Source of the DNA: Actinomycetota bacterium
GTDB taxonomy: Bacteria > Actinomycetota > Actinomycetes > S36-B12
Reading direction: 5' to 3'
Length of the DNA: 55,892 nt
Assembly (NCBI GenBank): GCA_017857875.1
Contig: JAFMCH010000002.1
Location: forward strand, 1 to 55,892
Part shown: positions 1 to 6,685 of the stretch, piece after piece
Numbering within the stretch: position 1 is the stretch's first letter
Layout of the letters: the number at the start of each line of letters is the position of its first letter
Notes under the pieces: model-generated
The model's input: only the letters and a program-made list of their open reading frames with translations
What the model was told of the DNA's origin: nothing
Databases searched by the model: none
Translations under genes and position numbers: made by a program

Positions 1-778
1 CGGCTGCGTGCTGCTCTACGGCAGCAACGCCGACGACAGCAACCCCGGCAGCGACGGTCAAGACTGCGGCAATGAGCGCCCACCAGCGCACTGCCCGCAC
101 GGGTACACCACTCGCATACGCTGCGCGGTCACCCAACGACAAAGCATCGAGTTTGCCAGACAGCGCACCGGCAATTACCAGACCCACGGCGATGAACGGC
201 AATGTCGCGACAACACCGGGCCAAGTAGCTAGAGCGAAGCTGCCCGTTGTCCAAAAGGTTGTGGAGCGCGTGCCCGCGGAATCAGAGGTCGCCACGACGA
301 TGCTCAACACGGCAGCCGCGAACGCCGTGATGGCTACCCCGGCAAGGATGAGGGTGACGACTTCGGTACGCCCTGGCGTCTTAGCGATCCACATCACGCT
401 GGCCATGGCGGCAATGCCACCGATAACGCCACCCATTGCTGCCAGCCAGGAACCGTAGGCCGCGCCGACCGCCACGATGAGCACCGTGCCCAGCGCTGCA
501 CCGGCACTCACGCCGACTAATCCTGGATCGGCCAGTGGGTTTCGGAATGCTCCTTGCAGCAAGGCTCCGGATACACCGAGACCGGCACCGATGCTGAGCG
601 CGAGGATGACTCGAGGGGCACGAATATCGGTAATGATTTGCGTCGTGGAGTCGGCGGCACCGATAAACAGTGCCGCAGTCGCCAGAGCAGCTGTGCAGAC
701 CGTCAGCGCGCCCAGCACAACCAGAAGCCGCCGTGGCTGCGGCAGTTTTCGGCGTGGGGTCAACTTGGTCGTGGTCAT
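1..778 (-). CDS. hmuU: FecCD-family heme/iron ABC transporter permease (3' truncated by window edge)
   Basis: Inner-membrane permease of an iron-siderophore/heme ABC importer. About 259 residues are visible of a family length near 340. A basic N-terminus is followed by many hydrophobic helices. The family hallmark is clear around residues 50-85: R-APRVILAL, GVSGALLQGAFRNPLADP and GVSAGAALG. The ATG at 778 lies 6 nt after the stop of the binding-protein gene, so the two form an operon; the ATPase is presumably beyond the edge. Oddity: the last roughly 9 codons at the window edge read VAAVEQHAA where FecCD proteins nearly always have a GFVGLVVPH-like motif. This may be real divergence or a sequence/assembly error at the end. 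The heme rather than siderophore assignment rests on the HmuT-like partner. Confidence 0.85.
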   Translation of the reverse strand, partial: MTTTKLTPRRKLPQPRRLLVVLGALTVCTAALATAALFIGAADSTTQIITDIRAPRVILALSIGAGLGVSGALLQGAFRNPLADPGLVGVSAGAALGTVLIVAVGAAYGSWLAAMGGVIGGIAAMASVMWIAKTPGRTEVVTLILAGVAITAFAAAVLSIVVATSDSAGTRSTTFWTTGSFALATWPGVVATLPFIAVGLVIAGALSGKLDALSLGDRAAYASGVPVRAVRWWALIAAVLTVAAGVAVVGVAAVEQHAA

Positions 779-784
779 GATGAA

Positions 785-1741
785 TCAGTTCATGACCGTA
801 GACAGGGCCTCACGTAGTTGGTCAACCAGGGCGGGTGTGCGTGGTCCAAACGACAACAGCACCTCATCATCAACAACGATGACGCGGCTGTTCTTGCCAG
901 CGTTGGTTTGTGCCACCCCGGGTAAGGCCAACAGGCCGTCTAGGCCATTGACCGAGGCCAACCCTTTCGTCATGACCAGCAAGATGTCGGGATTGAGCGT
1001 GACCAGACTTTCCGCCGTAAGCGGCACGAAGGGATCAAAGTCTTCCTCGGCGCCCACGTCGACGCCACCGGCTGCGGTGATGAGTGCATCGGCACCCGAC
1101 CCTGCGCCACCGAGCAGATAGATACCCGAGGTGCCACGCAAGTAGACGAAGGCAACGCGCGGTTGTGGCTGGGCGGAGTCTGGATCGCTTGTGGATGGCA
1201 ATGAACGAATCAGTTCATCGGGGTCGACATCAACTGCTGCAGCAACTGCTGAAATACGCGGACCCATGTCAGCCAATGTCCACGCCTCGGGCACTTCGAC
1301 AACCTCTACACCGGCCCCGGCGATCTGCGCAAGGGCCTCAACGGGTGCGGTCGCGGCATCAACGAGCACCAGATCGGGGGACAGGTCAAGGACGCGCTCG
1401 GCTGAAACGCTGTGAGCTTTGGTCACGACGGGTGCATCAGTGATGCCTGCAACGTCGGAGGTTTCATCGCGACCGACCACTCGATCGGCCACGCCGAGCG
1501 CGGCGAGTGTTTCCCCGACACCGTTAGCCAGACTTACTATGCGCATCGGAGCATTGGGGCCCGGTTGGGCGGTGATCGGCTCTACTTCGGGGAGGGAATC
1601 AGCTGTGATGAACACAACGGGCTCCGTGACGGCGTTAGCCGAATCTATGGTCGGGGTCGAGCCTGCGCCTTGATCACTCGCGCATGCGGCGGCCACCAGC
1701 ATTGTGGTGGCGACGAGCGCGATAAGGCCTGACCTACGCAT
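785..1741 (-). CDS. hmuT: Heme/iron ABC transporter substrate-binding lipoprotein (HmuT-like)
   Basis: Extracellular solute-binding lipoprotein that delivers heme or a related iron ligand to the adjacent permease. The 318-residue product starts with a lipoprotein signal (MRRSG, a hydrophobic stretch, then the lipobox LVAAAC with Cys at about residue 20). The rest is a TroA/periplasmic-binding-protein type III fold: a first lobe from about 67 (RIVSLANGVGETLAALGVADRVVG), a segment around LSPDLVLVD, and a C-terminal lobe with TAAGGVDV and LNPDILLVMTKG. The order binding protein then permease is that of hmuTU(V) operons. A CACACT hexamer sits exactly 6 nt before the ATG, so the mRNA may be leaderless. 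Fe(III)-siderophore binding is the main alternative. Confidence 0.85.
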   Translation of the reverse strand: MRRSGLIALVATTMLVAAACASDQGAGSTPTIDSANAVTEPVVFITADSLPEVEPITAQPGPNAPMRIVSLANGVGETLAALGVADRVVGRDETSDVAGITDAPVVTKAHSVSAERVLDLSPDLVLVDAATAPVEALAQIAGAGVEVVEVPEAWTLADMGPRISAVAAAVDVDPDELIRSLPSTSDPDSAQPQPRVAFVYLRGTSGIYLLGGAGSGADALITAAGGVDVGAEEDFDPFVPLTAESLVTLNPDILLVMTKGLASVNGLDGLLALPGVAQTNAGKNSRVIVVDDEVLLSFGPRTPALVDQLREALSTVMN

Positions 1742-1777
1742 AGCTCAAGTGTGCGCTATCGGTATGCCGGATGAATT

Positions 1778-1833
1778 GACGCGGTGTCGGCAAAGTTACC
1801 GACGCGGTGTCGGCATGATGCCGACGCAGCGTC
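1778..1833. promoter_or_regulatory. Triple repeat and palindrome between divergent hmuT and secreted-protein genes (putative operator)
   Basis: The 15-mer GACGCGGTGTCGGCA occurs at 1778-1792 and again at 1801-1815 (23-bp phase, about two helical turns). A third, inverted copy (13 of 15 matches) lies at 1819-1833. The second and third copies form a perfect palindrome, GTCGGCAT-G-ATGCCGAC, at 1809-1825. The array sits between the hmuT start (1741) and the 1869 gene, upstream of both. This arrangement suits a regulator binding cooperatively to control both directions. The regulator is not identified; iron or heme response is inference from the neighbours only. Confidence 0.55.
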
Positions 1834-1868
1834 AAGCGACCGCCCCGCTGACTTTCTAATGTGTCGTC

Positions 1869-2450
1869 ATGTTCAAGATTCCCGTGGTGTTGCTGAGTTC
1901 GGCTGCCCTCGCGATCAGTGCGCTGCCGACCGCTGCCGTCGCCATCGCCGCCCCGGGGTTTCCGTCACCAGTAGTCCTTGCGTCGAGCGGCACCGATGTG
2001 TTGACAACCGCAGCCAGTAATCGAAATGCACGGAAGGTAGCCAAAGGTCCGCGTGGCAATAAAATTCGGGTAAGCCGCATCAGCAATTTGGCACCGGGCG
2101 GCACGTTCATTACCGTCAAGGGAGCAGGTTTTTCTGAAACGGTCGGCGTGTATGTCGCCCTATGTAAAAAGAAACGCGCCGGCCTCAAGCCCGGACCATG
2201 CGGCGGTGGTGCGGACCTCGACGGCAGTAGTCAAGCCTCGGCATGGGTCTCGTCGAATCCACCTCCTTACGGCCGGACACTGGCGACGCCCTATGCCCGT
2301 GGCGGAAAGTTCCAGGTGCGCATCAAGGTGTCGGCCAGGATCGGCACCTACAACTGCAGGCCATCTCGATGCGCGATTGTCGTGCGTGCCGATCATCTCA
2401 ATGGCAGCGACCGACGTTGGGATTTGTCCGTGCCGGTGAGGTTCCGCTAG
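1869..2450 (+). CDS. Secreted neocarzinostatin-like domain protein
   Basis: Predicted exported protein of 193 residues with a signal peptide at about 1-28 (hydrophobic core VVLLSSAALAISAL, Ala-rich end). The mature part is a single beta-rich domain, about 65-193, with ISNLAPGGTFITVKGAGF, GVYVALC, GPCGGG, SAWVSSNPPPYG and IGTYNCRPSRCAIVVRADH. The paired cysteines and the GVYVALC / YNC-R--CAIVVRADH pattern match the neocarzinostatin-like domains found in actinobacterial cell-surface proteins, often next to HtaA/heme-uptake genes. A TCTAAT box lies 8 nt before the ATG, so the transcript is probably leaderless. A role as a surface heme-handling partner of hmuTU is inference. Confidence 0.7.
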   Translation: MFKIPVVLLSSAALAISALPTAAVAIAAPGFPSPVVLASSGTDVLTTAASNRNARKVAKGPRGNKIRVSRISNLAPGGTFITVKGAGFSETVGVYVALCKKKRAGLKPGPCGGGADLDGSSQASAWVSSNPPPYGRTLATPYARGGKFQVRIKVSARIGTYNCRPSRCAIVVRADHLNGSDRRWDLSVPVRFR

Positions 2451-2513
2451 CACCCAGGCCAAACAGCGAATTGCTACAGCATTGCCGAATTGTTCCCCCT
2501 TGAAAGGACACAC

Positions 2514-3296
2514 ATGAGCATCAAGATGACAGCCTTCGTAGCCGCCGGATCGTTGAGTTTGGGCGCAGCACTACTTGCGGGCACCGCTCAGGCAGCGGGA
2601 GAATTCGACGCCACCGTGGATGGAGAGTCCAATAATGGTGTGCTCGCTGATCTTCCGCCGTCGAGTGAGCTCCCCCTTCAGGTGCTCAATCTCCCTGCGG
2701 GAACGGGGCTTTACGCAATTCATTGCGCGGTGCCGGTTGACCCACGATCTGCCCCGACACGCTGCGACAGCGCTGAGGGCACCGCAATTTTCATCGTCCC
2801 CGCGGGAGAACCGCGAGCGCAGATCGATCGATCCATCGTCGTGACCGCTGAGTTCATCGGCTCCAACCCCAACCGCGCATCCGGCGATCAGGGCACTGAT
2901 CCGATCGATTGCCGCGAACAGGCCTGCGGGGTTTATACCCTCGGTTCGGGCCAAGAGTTCGTCAATCCGACCTACCTACGGTTTTTCAAGACCGAGTTTG
3001 CTGCGGTAGGGCCCCGCCAAGATGACGTCATGAAGATTCGCGTGCGCAACAAGCCGGTTGCAGAGAACGCGGTGCCGCGTTTGCGCTATGGCGCGGATGT
3101 TCGTTTCACCATGCGAATGGTCTCTGGTCTGACACCGACAGTGCAGAGCACGAACTGCCGTGTTGACCTGGAAGCCAAGACGATTCGCGCCCTGGTGCGC
3201 AAGGGAACCTGCACCATCACCATCACCACGACCGGTGATACGGCGTACAACGCATTTGTCGGCGAACAGACGTTCAAGATTCGCAATCGTAAGTAG
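2514..3296 (+). CDS. Secreted protein, neocarzinostatin-like N-terminal region plus C-terminal beta domain
   Basis: Exported protein of 260 residues. The ATG at 2514 is chosen over an in-frame one at 2490 because AAAGGA (2503-2508) is a good ribosome-binding site and a clean signal peptide follows (MSIKMTAFVAAGSL to AQA, about residues 1-28). The mature N-terminal part has LNLPAGTGLYAIHC and CREQACGVYTLG, the same Cys-bracketed GxYxxxC pattern as the upstream protein. The last 60 residues form a separate beta-rich piece (SGLTPTVQSTNC to FKIRN) of a kind seen in actinobacterial secreted proteins. It lies 63 bp downstream of the 1869 gene and ends at a strong terminator, so the two are likely co-transcribed. 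No precise function can be given. Confidence 0.7.
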   Translation: MSIKMTAFVAAGSLSLGAALLAGTAQAAGEFDATVDGESNNGVLADLPPSSELPLQVLNLPAGTGLYAIHCAVPVDPRSAPTRCDSAEGTAIFIVPAGEPRAQIDRSIVVTAEFIGSNPNRASGDQGTDPIDCREQACGVYTLGSGQEFVNPTYLRFFKTEFAAVGPRQDDVMKIRVRNKPVAENAVPRLRYGADVRFTMRMVSGLTPTVQSTNCRVDLEAKTIRALVRKGTCTITITTTGDTAYNAFVGEQTFKIRNRK

Positions 3297-3301
3297 TTGG
3301 G

Positions 3302-3332
3302 GTGGGCGCAGCCCTAGTGAGGCTGCGCCCAC
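3302..3332. terminator. Bidirectional hairpin terminator between convergent genes
   Basis: A perfect 12-bp stem (GTGGGCGCAGCC / GGCTGCGCCCAC) with a 7-nt loop lies between the stop of the secreted protein (3296) and the stop of the TetR gene, which it touches at 3332. There is no long T run, as is usual in GC-rich actinobacteria. Confidence 0.8.
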
Positions 3333-3913
3333 TACAGCGAGGTGATAATGCCGGCCAAGACGAAGGCAGTAACGGCATCGACTTCGTCAACTCGAGCTCG
3401 TCCGCCCTCGATCCGGCGAGTGGCCGCATCGACGAGCGACCAGATAAATGCGGTGGTTCGCTCCGGGGCGGCTACGTTGAGTTCGGTGAGGGCAACGGTC
3501 AGGGGTTGCGCCAACTGCCGGTGCAGGGCATGCACCTGGGCCTGACGAACCGGAGGCAGCGTGGCGTCGGCTGCGGCTCGAACGATCGCATGACGGCCGT
3601 CACTGACATAGCCAAGAGCGGATCGGATCCACGCCTCAATACGGGCCTGTGGATCTTCGATGGTGCGAGTGGCATCGTCAAGGTAGTCACACCACGCGTG
3701 CATCTCGTCGACGATCACGTCGGCCACGATGTCTCCGGCGGAGTTGTAATACTCGTAGACCGCCGTCCGGGACAGCCCGGCGCGCTTGGCGACACTGGCC
3801 ATGGTGACGGCCCTGCAACCTGACTCGATCATGATCTCAGCGGTGATGTGGACCAGAGTGTCGCGTCGCCGCTCACGATGCTCGGCCACAGTGGGGGCGT
3901 CGATTGCGGGCAT
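3332..3913 (-). CDS. TetR/AcrR-family transcriptional regulator
   Basis: Cytoplasmic one-component repressor of 193 residues. The N-terminal HTH (about 10-60) is recognisable as ITAEIMIESGCRAVTMASVA followed by KRAGLSRTAVYEYYNSAGDI. The C-terminal ligand-binding half is divergent, as is normal. The ATG at 3913 is chosen because longer reading would run into the pirin gene and because CACAAT lies 6 nt upstream, suggesting a leaderless mRNA. It follows the pirin genes on the same strand (71 bp after the first). Its target and ligand cannot be read from the sequence; the pirins are the obvious candidates by position. Confidence 0.85.
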   Translation of the reverse strand: MPAIDAPTVAEHRERRRDTLVHITAEIMIESGCRAVTMASVAKRAGLSRTAVYEYYNSAGDIVADVIVDEMHAWCDYLDDATRTIEDPQARIEAWIRSALGYVSDGRHAIVRAAADATLPPVRQAQVHALHRQLAQPLTVALTELNVAAPERTTAFIWSLVDAATRRIEGGRARVDEVDAVTAFVLAGIITSL

Positions 3914-3984
3914 CTTTGCATTGTGCCATTGGTTGGGGCGCGACGCAGTCCTAGGGCAGAGCCCATCTGAAGGCAGGGCCCAAC

Positions 3985-4866
3985 TCAAGGCAGGGCCGGA
4001 GCAGGGATGGACGGCAGATCTGTCTCCACCCGCCCAAACCTGGTGTCGTCTCCGTGGTTGCGGAAATTTTCCCAATCTGCGAGGGCCTGAGCTACTTCTG
4101 CCCGTGATCGACCAACGAAGTTCCACCACATAAACAGTGCCTCGGCTAGGGGAGCGCCACCGAGGACAACCAGCCGCGCGGCCTGCTGTGTGGTGAACGT
4201 CACCTCGCTTAACCCGGTGGCCACCGGAACTAACTCGCCAGCGCTAGCACCGGTGTGCAGGTGAGCCCCGTTGACCGTGACCTCTCCGGACACCACATAG
4301 ACCGCGTACTCCCAGTCCGGACGAATAGGCAGGACTGCCGTGCCGGCGCCGAGTTCAAGGTCCATCCCCAAGAGGTCTTCAGCGACATCGGCGGGGCTGA
4401 GCGCGCCACCAAATTCGCCGATGAAGACTGTTGCCTGCCCGATGTGAAGATCAATCTGGGGCAGGTTCGAATGGTGGGCGAAGGTCGCTGCACCATGTCG
4501 GGTCGCATCGTGCTGCGCTATCCACAGTTGCAGACCGTGCAGGGCGCTCCCGGGAATTCGGTCGGCCTGTTCGGCATGAACCACACCGTTGCCCGCCGTC
4601 ATCAAATTGAGCTGGCCTGGCCTGATCAGTTGATCGCTGCCAAGGGAGTCGCGGTGCGTGACCGCACCGTCAAGGAGCCAGGTCACCGTGTGCAACCCGA
4701 TGTGCGGGTGTGGCCCTACATCGAGGCCGCGTTCGGGGGTGATCACCTCAGGCCCAAAGTGATCAGCGAAGCACCACGGGCCCACGGTTCGTAGACCGCG
4801 CTGAGGAAACGCCCGCCGAATGGTCAGTCCGCCCACCTCGGCGATTCGTGCCGGTAGGGCCTCCAT
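3985..4866 (-). CDS. Pirin-family protein (first of a tandem pair)
   Basis: Cytoplasmic bicupin protein of 293 residues. The metal-binding histidines of pirins are visible in GPHPHIGLHTVTWLLDG (about 51-67) and in GVVHAE (about 95-100), giving the His-His-His-Glu site used by pirin-type quercetin dioxygenases. The C-terminal cupin is degenerate and ends with the pirin-like PLAEALFMWWNFVGRSR segment. It is separated from the next pirin by only 9 bp and is transcribed with it. Enzymatic substrate (flavonol-like compounds or another electrophile) is unknown. Confidence 0.9.
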   Translation of the reverse strand: MEALPARIAEVGGLTIRRAFPQRGLRTVGPWCFADHFGPEVITPERGLDVGPHPHIGLHTVTWLLDGAVTHRDSLGSDQLIRPGQLNLMTAGNGVVHAEQADRIPGSALHGLQLWIAQHDATRHGAATFAHHSNLPQIDLHIGQATVFIGEFGGALSPADVAEDLLGMDLELGAGTAVLPIRPDWEYAVYVVSGEVTVNGAHLHTGASAGELVPVATGLSEVTFTTQQAARLVVLGGAPLAEALFMWWNFVGRSRAEVAQALADWENFRNHGDDTRFGRVETDLPSIPAPALP

Positions 4867-4875
4867 GCGCAGTGG

Positions 4876-5850
4876 CTACGCCGACGCTTCTGGATGACCG
4901 GCAGGAATGGAGCCCAGCCGACCGGCCTGGTAGTCGTCAAAGGCCTGCATGAGTTCGGCCTTGGTGTTCATGACGAATGGGCCGTAGGCGGCGACAGGTT
5001 CGCGAATCGGCTCGCCACCGAGGATGAAGACGTCGAAGCCGTCCACACGCGATTCCTGTTGGGCATTGGCAGTCACGGTGATGGTTTGTCCGGCACCAAG
5101 GACTGCCAGTTGCCCAGAGTTGAGAGGCCTGCGGGCATCGCTTGATCCGACGGTGCCGTTCCCGGAGATGCCGTAGACGAGCGCGTTGAAGTCTGACCGC
5201 CAGGGCAGTGTGAGCTCAGCGCCTGGGGCGATGGTGGCATGCACCAGGGTGATGGGTGTGTGGGTTGACCCTGGCCCGGAGTGCCCGGCAACCTCACCGG
5301 CGATGATGCGAACAAGTGCACCGCCATCGGCCGATGAGAGTAGGGACACCTGTCCTGATCGAAGATCCTGGTAGCGGGGCGTGGCCATTTTGAGCGTCTT
5401 GGGCAGGTTGACCCATAGTTGAATGCCGTGAAAGAGGCCGCCGCTCATCACGAGTGACTCCGGTGGTTTTTCGATGTGCAAAATGCCAGCACCGGCAGTC
5501 ATCCATTGGGTGTCTCCGTTGGTGATGGTGCCACCGCCGCCGAAGGAGTCGGAGTGCTCAAAGATGCCGTCGATCATGTAGGTGACCGTTTCGAAACCCC
5601 GGTGCGGGTGCCAGGGTGTGCCTTTAGGTTCGCCCGGAGCATATTCGACCTCGCCCATTTGATCCATGTGGATGAAGGGATCGAGTGCTTTGAGATCAAC
5701 GCCGGCAAAGGCGCGACGGACCGGAAAGCCCTCGCCCTCAAAGCCGGTGGGTGCCGTGGTCAACGACACGACCGCGCGGTCTAGATGGCCCGGGTCGGCC
5801 TCAGGGATGCGGGGCAGCAGCATGAGATTGTCGACGGTGACGGCGGGCAT
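4876..5850 (-). CDS. Pirin-family protein (second of a tandem pair)
   Basis: Bicupin pirin homologue of 324 residues. Metal ligands are seen in PWHPHRGFETVTYMIDG (about 80-97) and AGAGILHIEKPP (about 124-135). The C-terminal pirin domain ends with LGGEPIREPVAAYGPFVMNT, a highly conserved pirin signature. It is longer than, and clearly different from, the pirin downstream, so the pair is not a recent duplication. The ATG at 5850 has GGGAG 5 nt upstream. An inverted repeat (5905-5924) in its promoter suggests its own control. Confidence 0.92.
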   Translation of the reverse strand: MPAVTVDNLMLLPRIPEADPGHLDRAVVSLTTAPTGFEGEGFPVRRAFAGVDLKALDPFIHMDQMGEVEYAPGEPKGTPWHPHRGFETVTYMIDGIFEHSDSFGGGGTITNGDTQWMTAGAGILHIEKPPESLVMSGGLFHGIQLWVNLPKTLKMATPRYQDLRSGQVSLLSSADGGALVRIIAGEVAGHSGPGSTHTPITLVHATIAPGAELTLPWRSDFNALVYGISGNGTVGSSDARRPLNSGQLAVLGAGQTITVTANAQQESRVDGFDVFILGGEPIREPVAAYGPFVMNTKAELMQAFDDYQAGRLGSIPAGHPEASA

Positions 5851-5904
5851 GGAAGTCTCCCATTCGCGTAAGGGCCGATCGAAGGCATTGAGCCCTGCGG
5901 CAAT

Positions 5905-5924
5905 TTAGTTGATTGTTAAACTAA
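5905..5924. promoter_or_regulatory. AT-rich inverted repeat upstream of pirin genes (putative operator/promoter)
   Basis: TTAGTT (5905-5910) and AACTAA (5919-5924) form a 6-bp inverted repeat with an 8-bp centre, in an AT-rich island 55-75 bp upstream of the pirin start codon and just after the stop of the wHTH-PAS gene. The TAGTT-n-AACTA layout is like many MarR-family operators, but no MarR gene is present here. Binding partner unknown. Confidence 0.4.
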
Positions 5925-5935
5925 GAATGCCTGAA

Positions 5936-6622
5936 CTACTGGTATCCGTCAACCTGGTGCCACGGGGCCACTACACCGCAGAGTTGACCATTTTCATGGG
6001 TCAGTCCGGTCAGTTCAGCACCGACCTGTTGGGTGCCTTGCTCGTTAGTGAGGGCTCGCACGCAAATTTCAACGGTGTCGCCCCTGAGTGCGGTATTCCA
6101 GTGCTGGGTCCACCGCTCAGCGTCACCGGGCGCGATAAACGTCATTAAATAGTTACCCACCACCTGATCGCGTGGTCTATCTAGAACGAGCTCAATCAGA
6201 TCATTTGCCCACATCACCCGCTGCGTCGTATCGGTGACCGTCACGGCCCCCACTGCGGTGAAAAAAGGAGCGGTTGCAGCACTCTGGAAGCGGTACCCGA
6301 TTCCCCGAACGGTCCGAATGAAGGAGGCATCGAGTGCAGTTTCGCCGAGCTTTCGCCTGAGGCGACTCACGTGTACTTCCACAACGTGGTCGCTGCCGAA
6401 CCAATGCCCTCCCCACACCTGTTCGTAGATGTGACGTGTACTAAGCACTGAGCCGTTCGAAGCCATGAACAATGACAGCAGGTCGAACTCGGTTCGGGTC
6501 AATTCAATAACCTGGTTATCAAGTCGCACGATACGACCTGCGCGATCGATAAGAATCTTGGGCGTGTCTATTATTCCCCCCAGGGATCTAGAGCGGGCGG
6601 GGCTCGTCGGCAATAGACGCAA
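5936..6622 (-). CDS. OmpR/PhoB-type winged-helix regulator with C-terminal PAS-like domain and no receiver
   Basis: Predicted transcription factor of 228 residues. Residues about 20-112 are a classical OmpR winged helix: IELTRTEFDLLSLF, STRHIYEQVWGG, VEVHVSRLRRKLG and IRTVRGIGYRF are all typical. Normally this domain follows a phospho-receiver; here no receiver precedes it. Residues about 118-220 instead look like a PAS sensor fold (GAVTVTDTTQRVMWAND, a loop, VGNYLMTFI, later VRALTNEQG). The start codon is uncertain: TTG at 6622 has no obvious ribosome site or promoter, and GTG at 6526 would cut into the DNA-binding domain. It lies 63 bp after the glycosidase gene. Confidence 0.8.
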   Translation of the reverse strand: MRLLPTSPARSRSLGGIIDTPKILIDRAGRIVRLDNQVIELTRTEFDLLSLFMASNGSVLSTRHIYEQVWGGHWFGSDHVVEVHVSRLRRKLGETALDASFIRTVRGIGYRFQSAATAPFFTAVGAVTVTDTTQRVMWANDLIELVLDRPRDQVVGNYLMTFIAPGDAERWTQHWNTALRGDTVEICVRALTNEQGTQQVGAELTGLTHENGQLCGVVAPWHQVDGYQ

Positions 6623-6685
6623 GTATCGAAGGCGACGGGAGCGGTCATTGATACACGAGTCGCGCGCCGAGTTTGCAATTGCCTC

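Noticed and set aside
3914-4129. Longer TetR protein starting at 4129
   Set aside because: The extra 72 residues lie under the pirin gene and are not TetR-like; a promoter hexamer supports the start at 3913.
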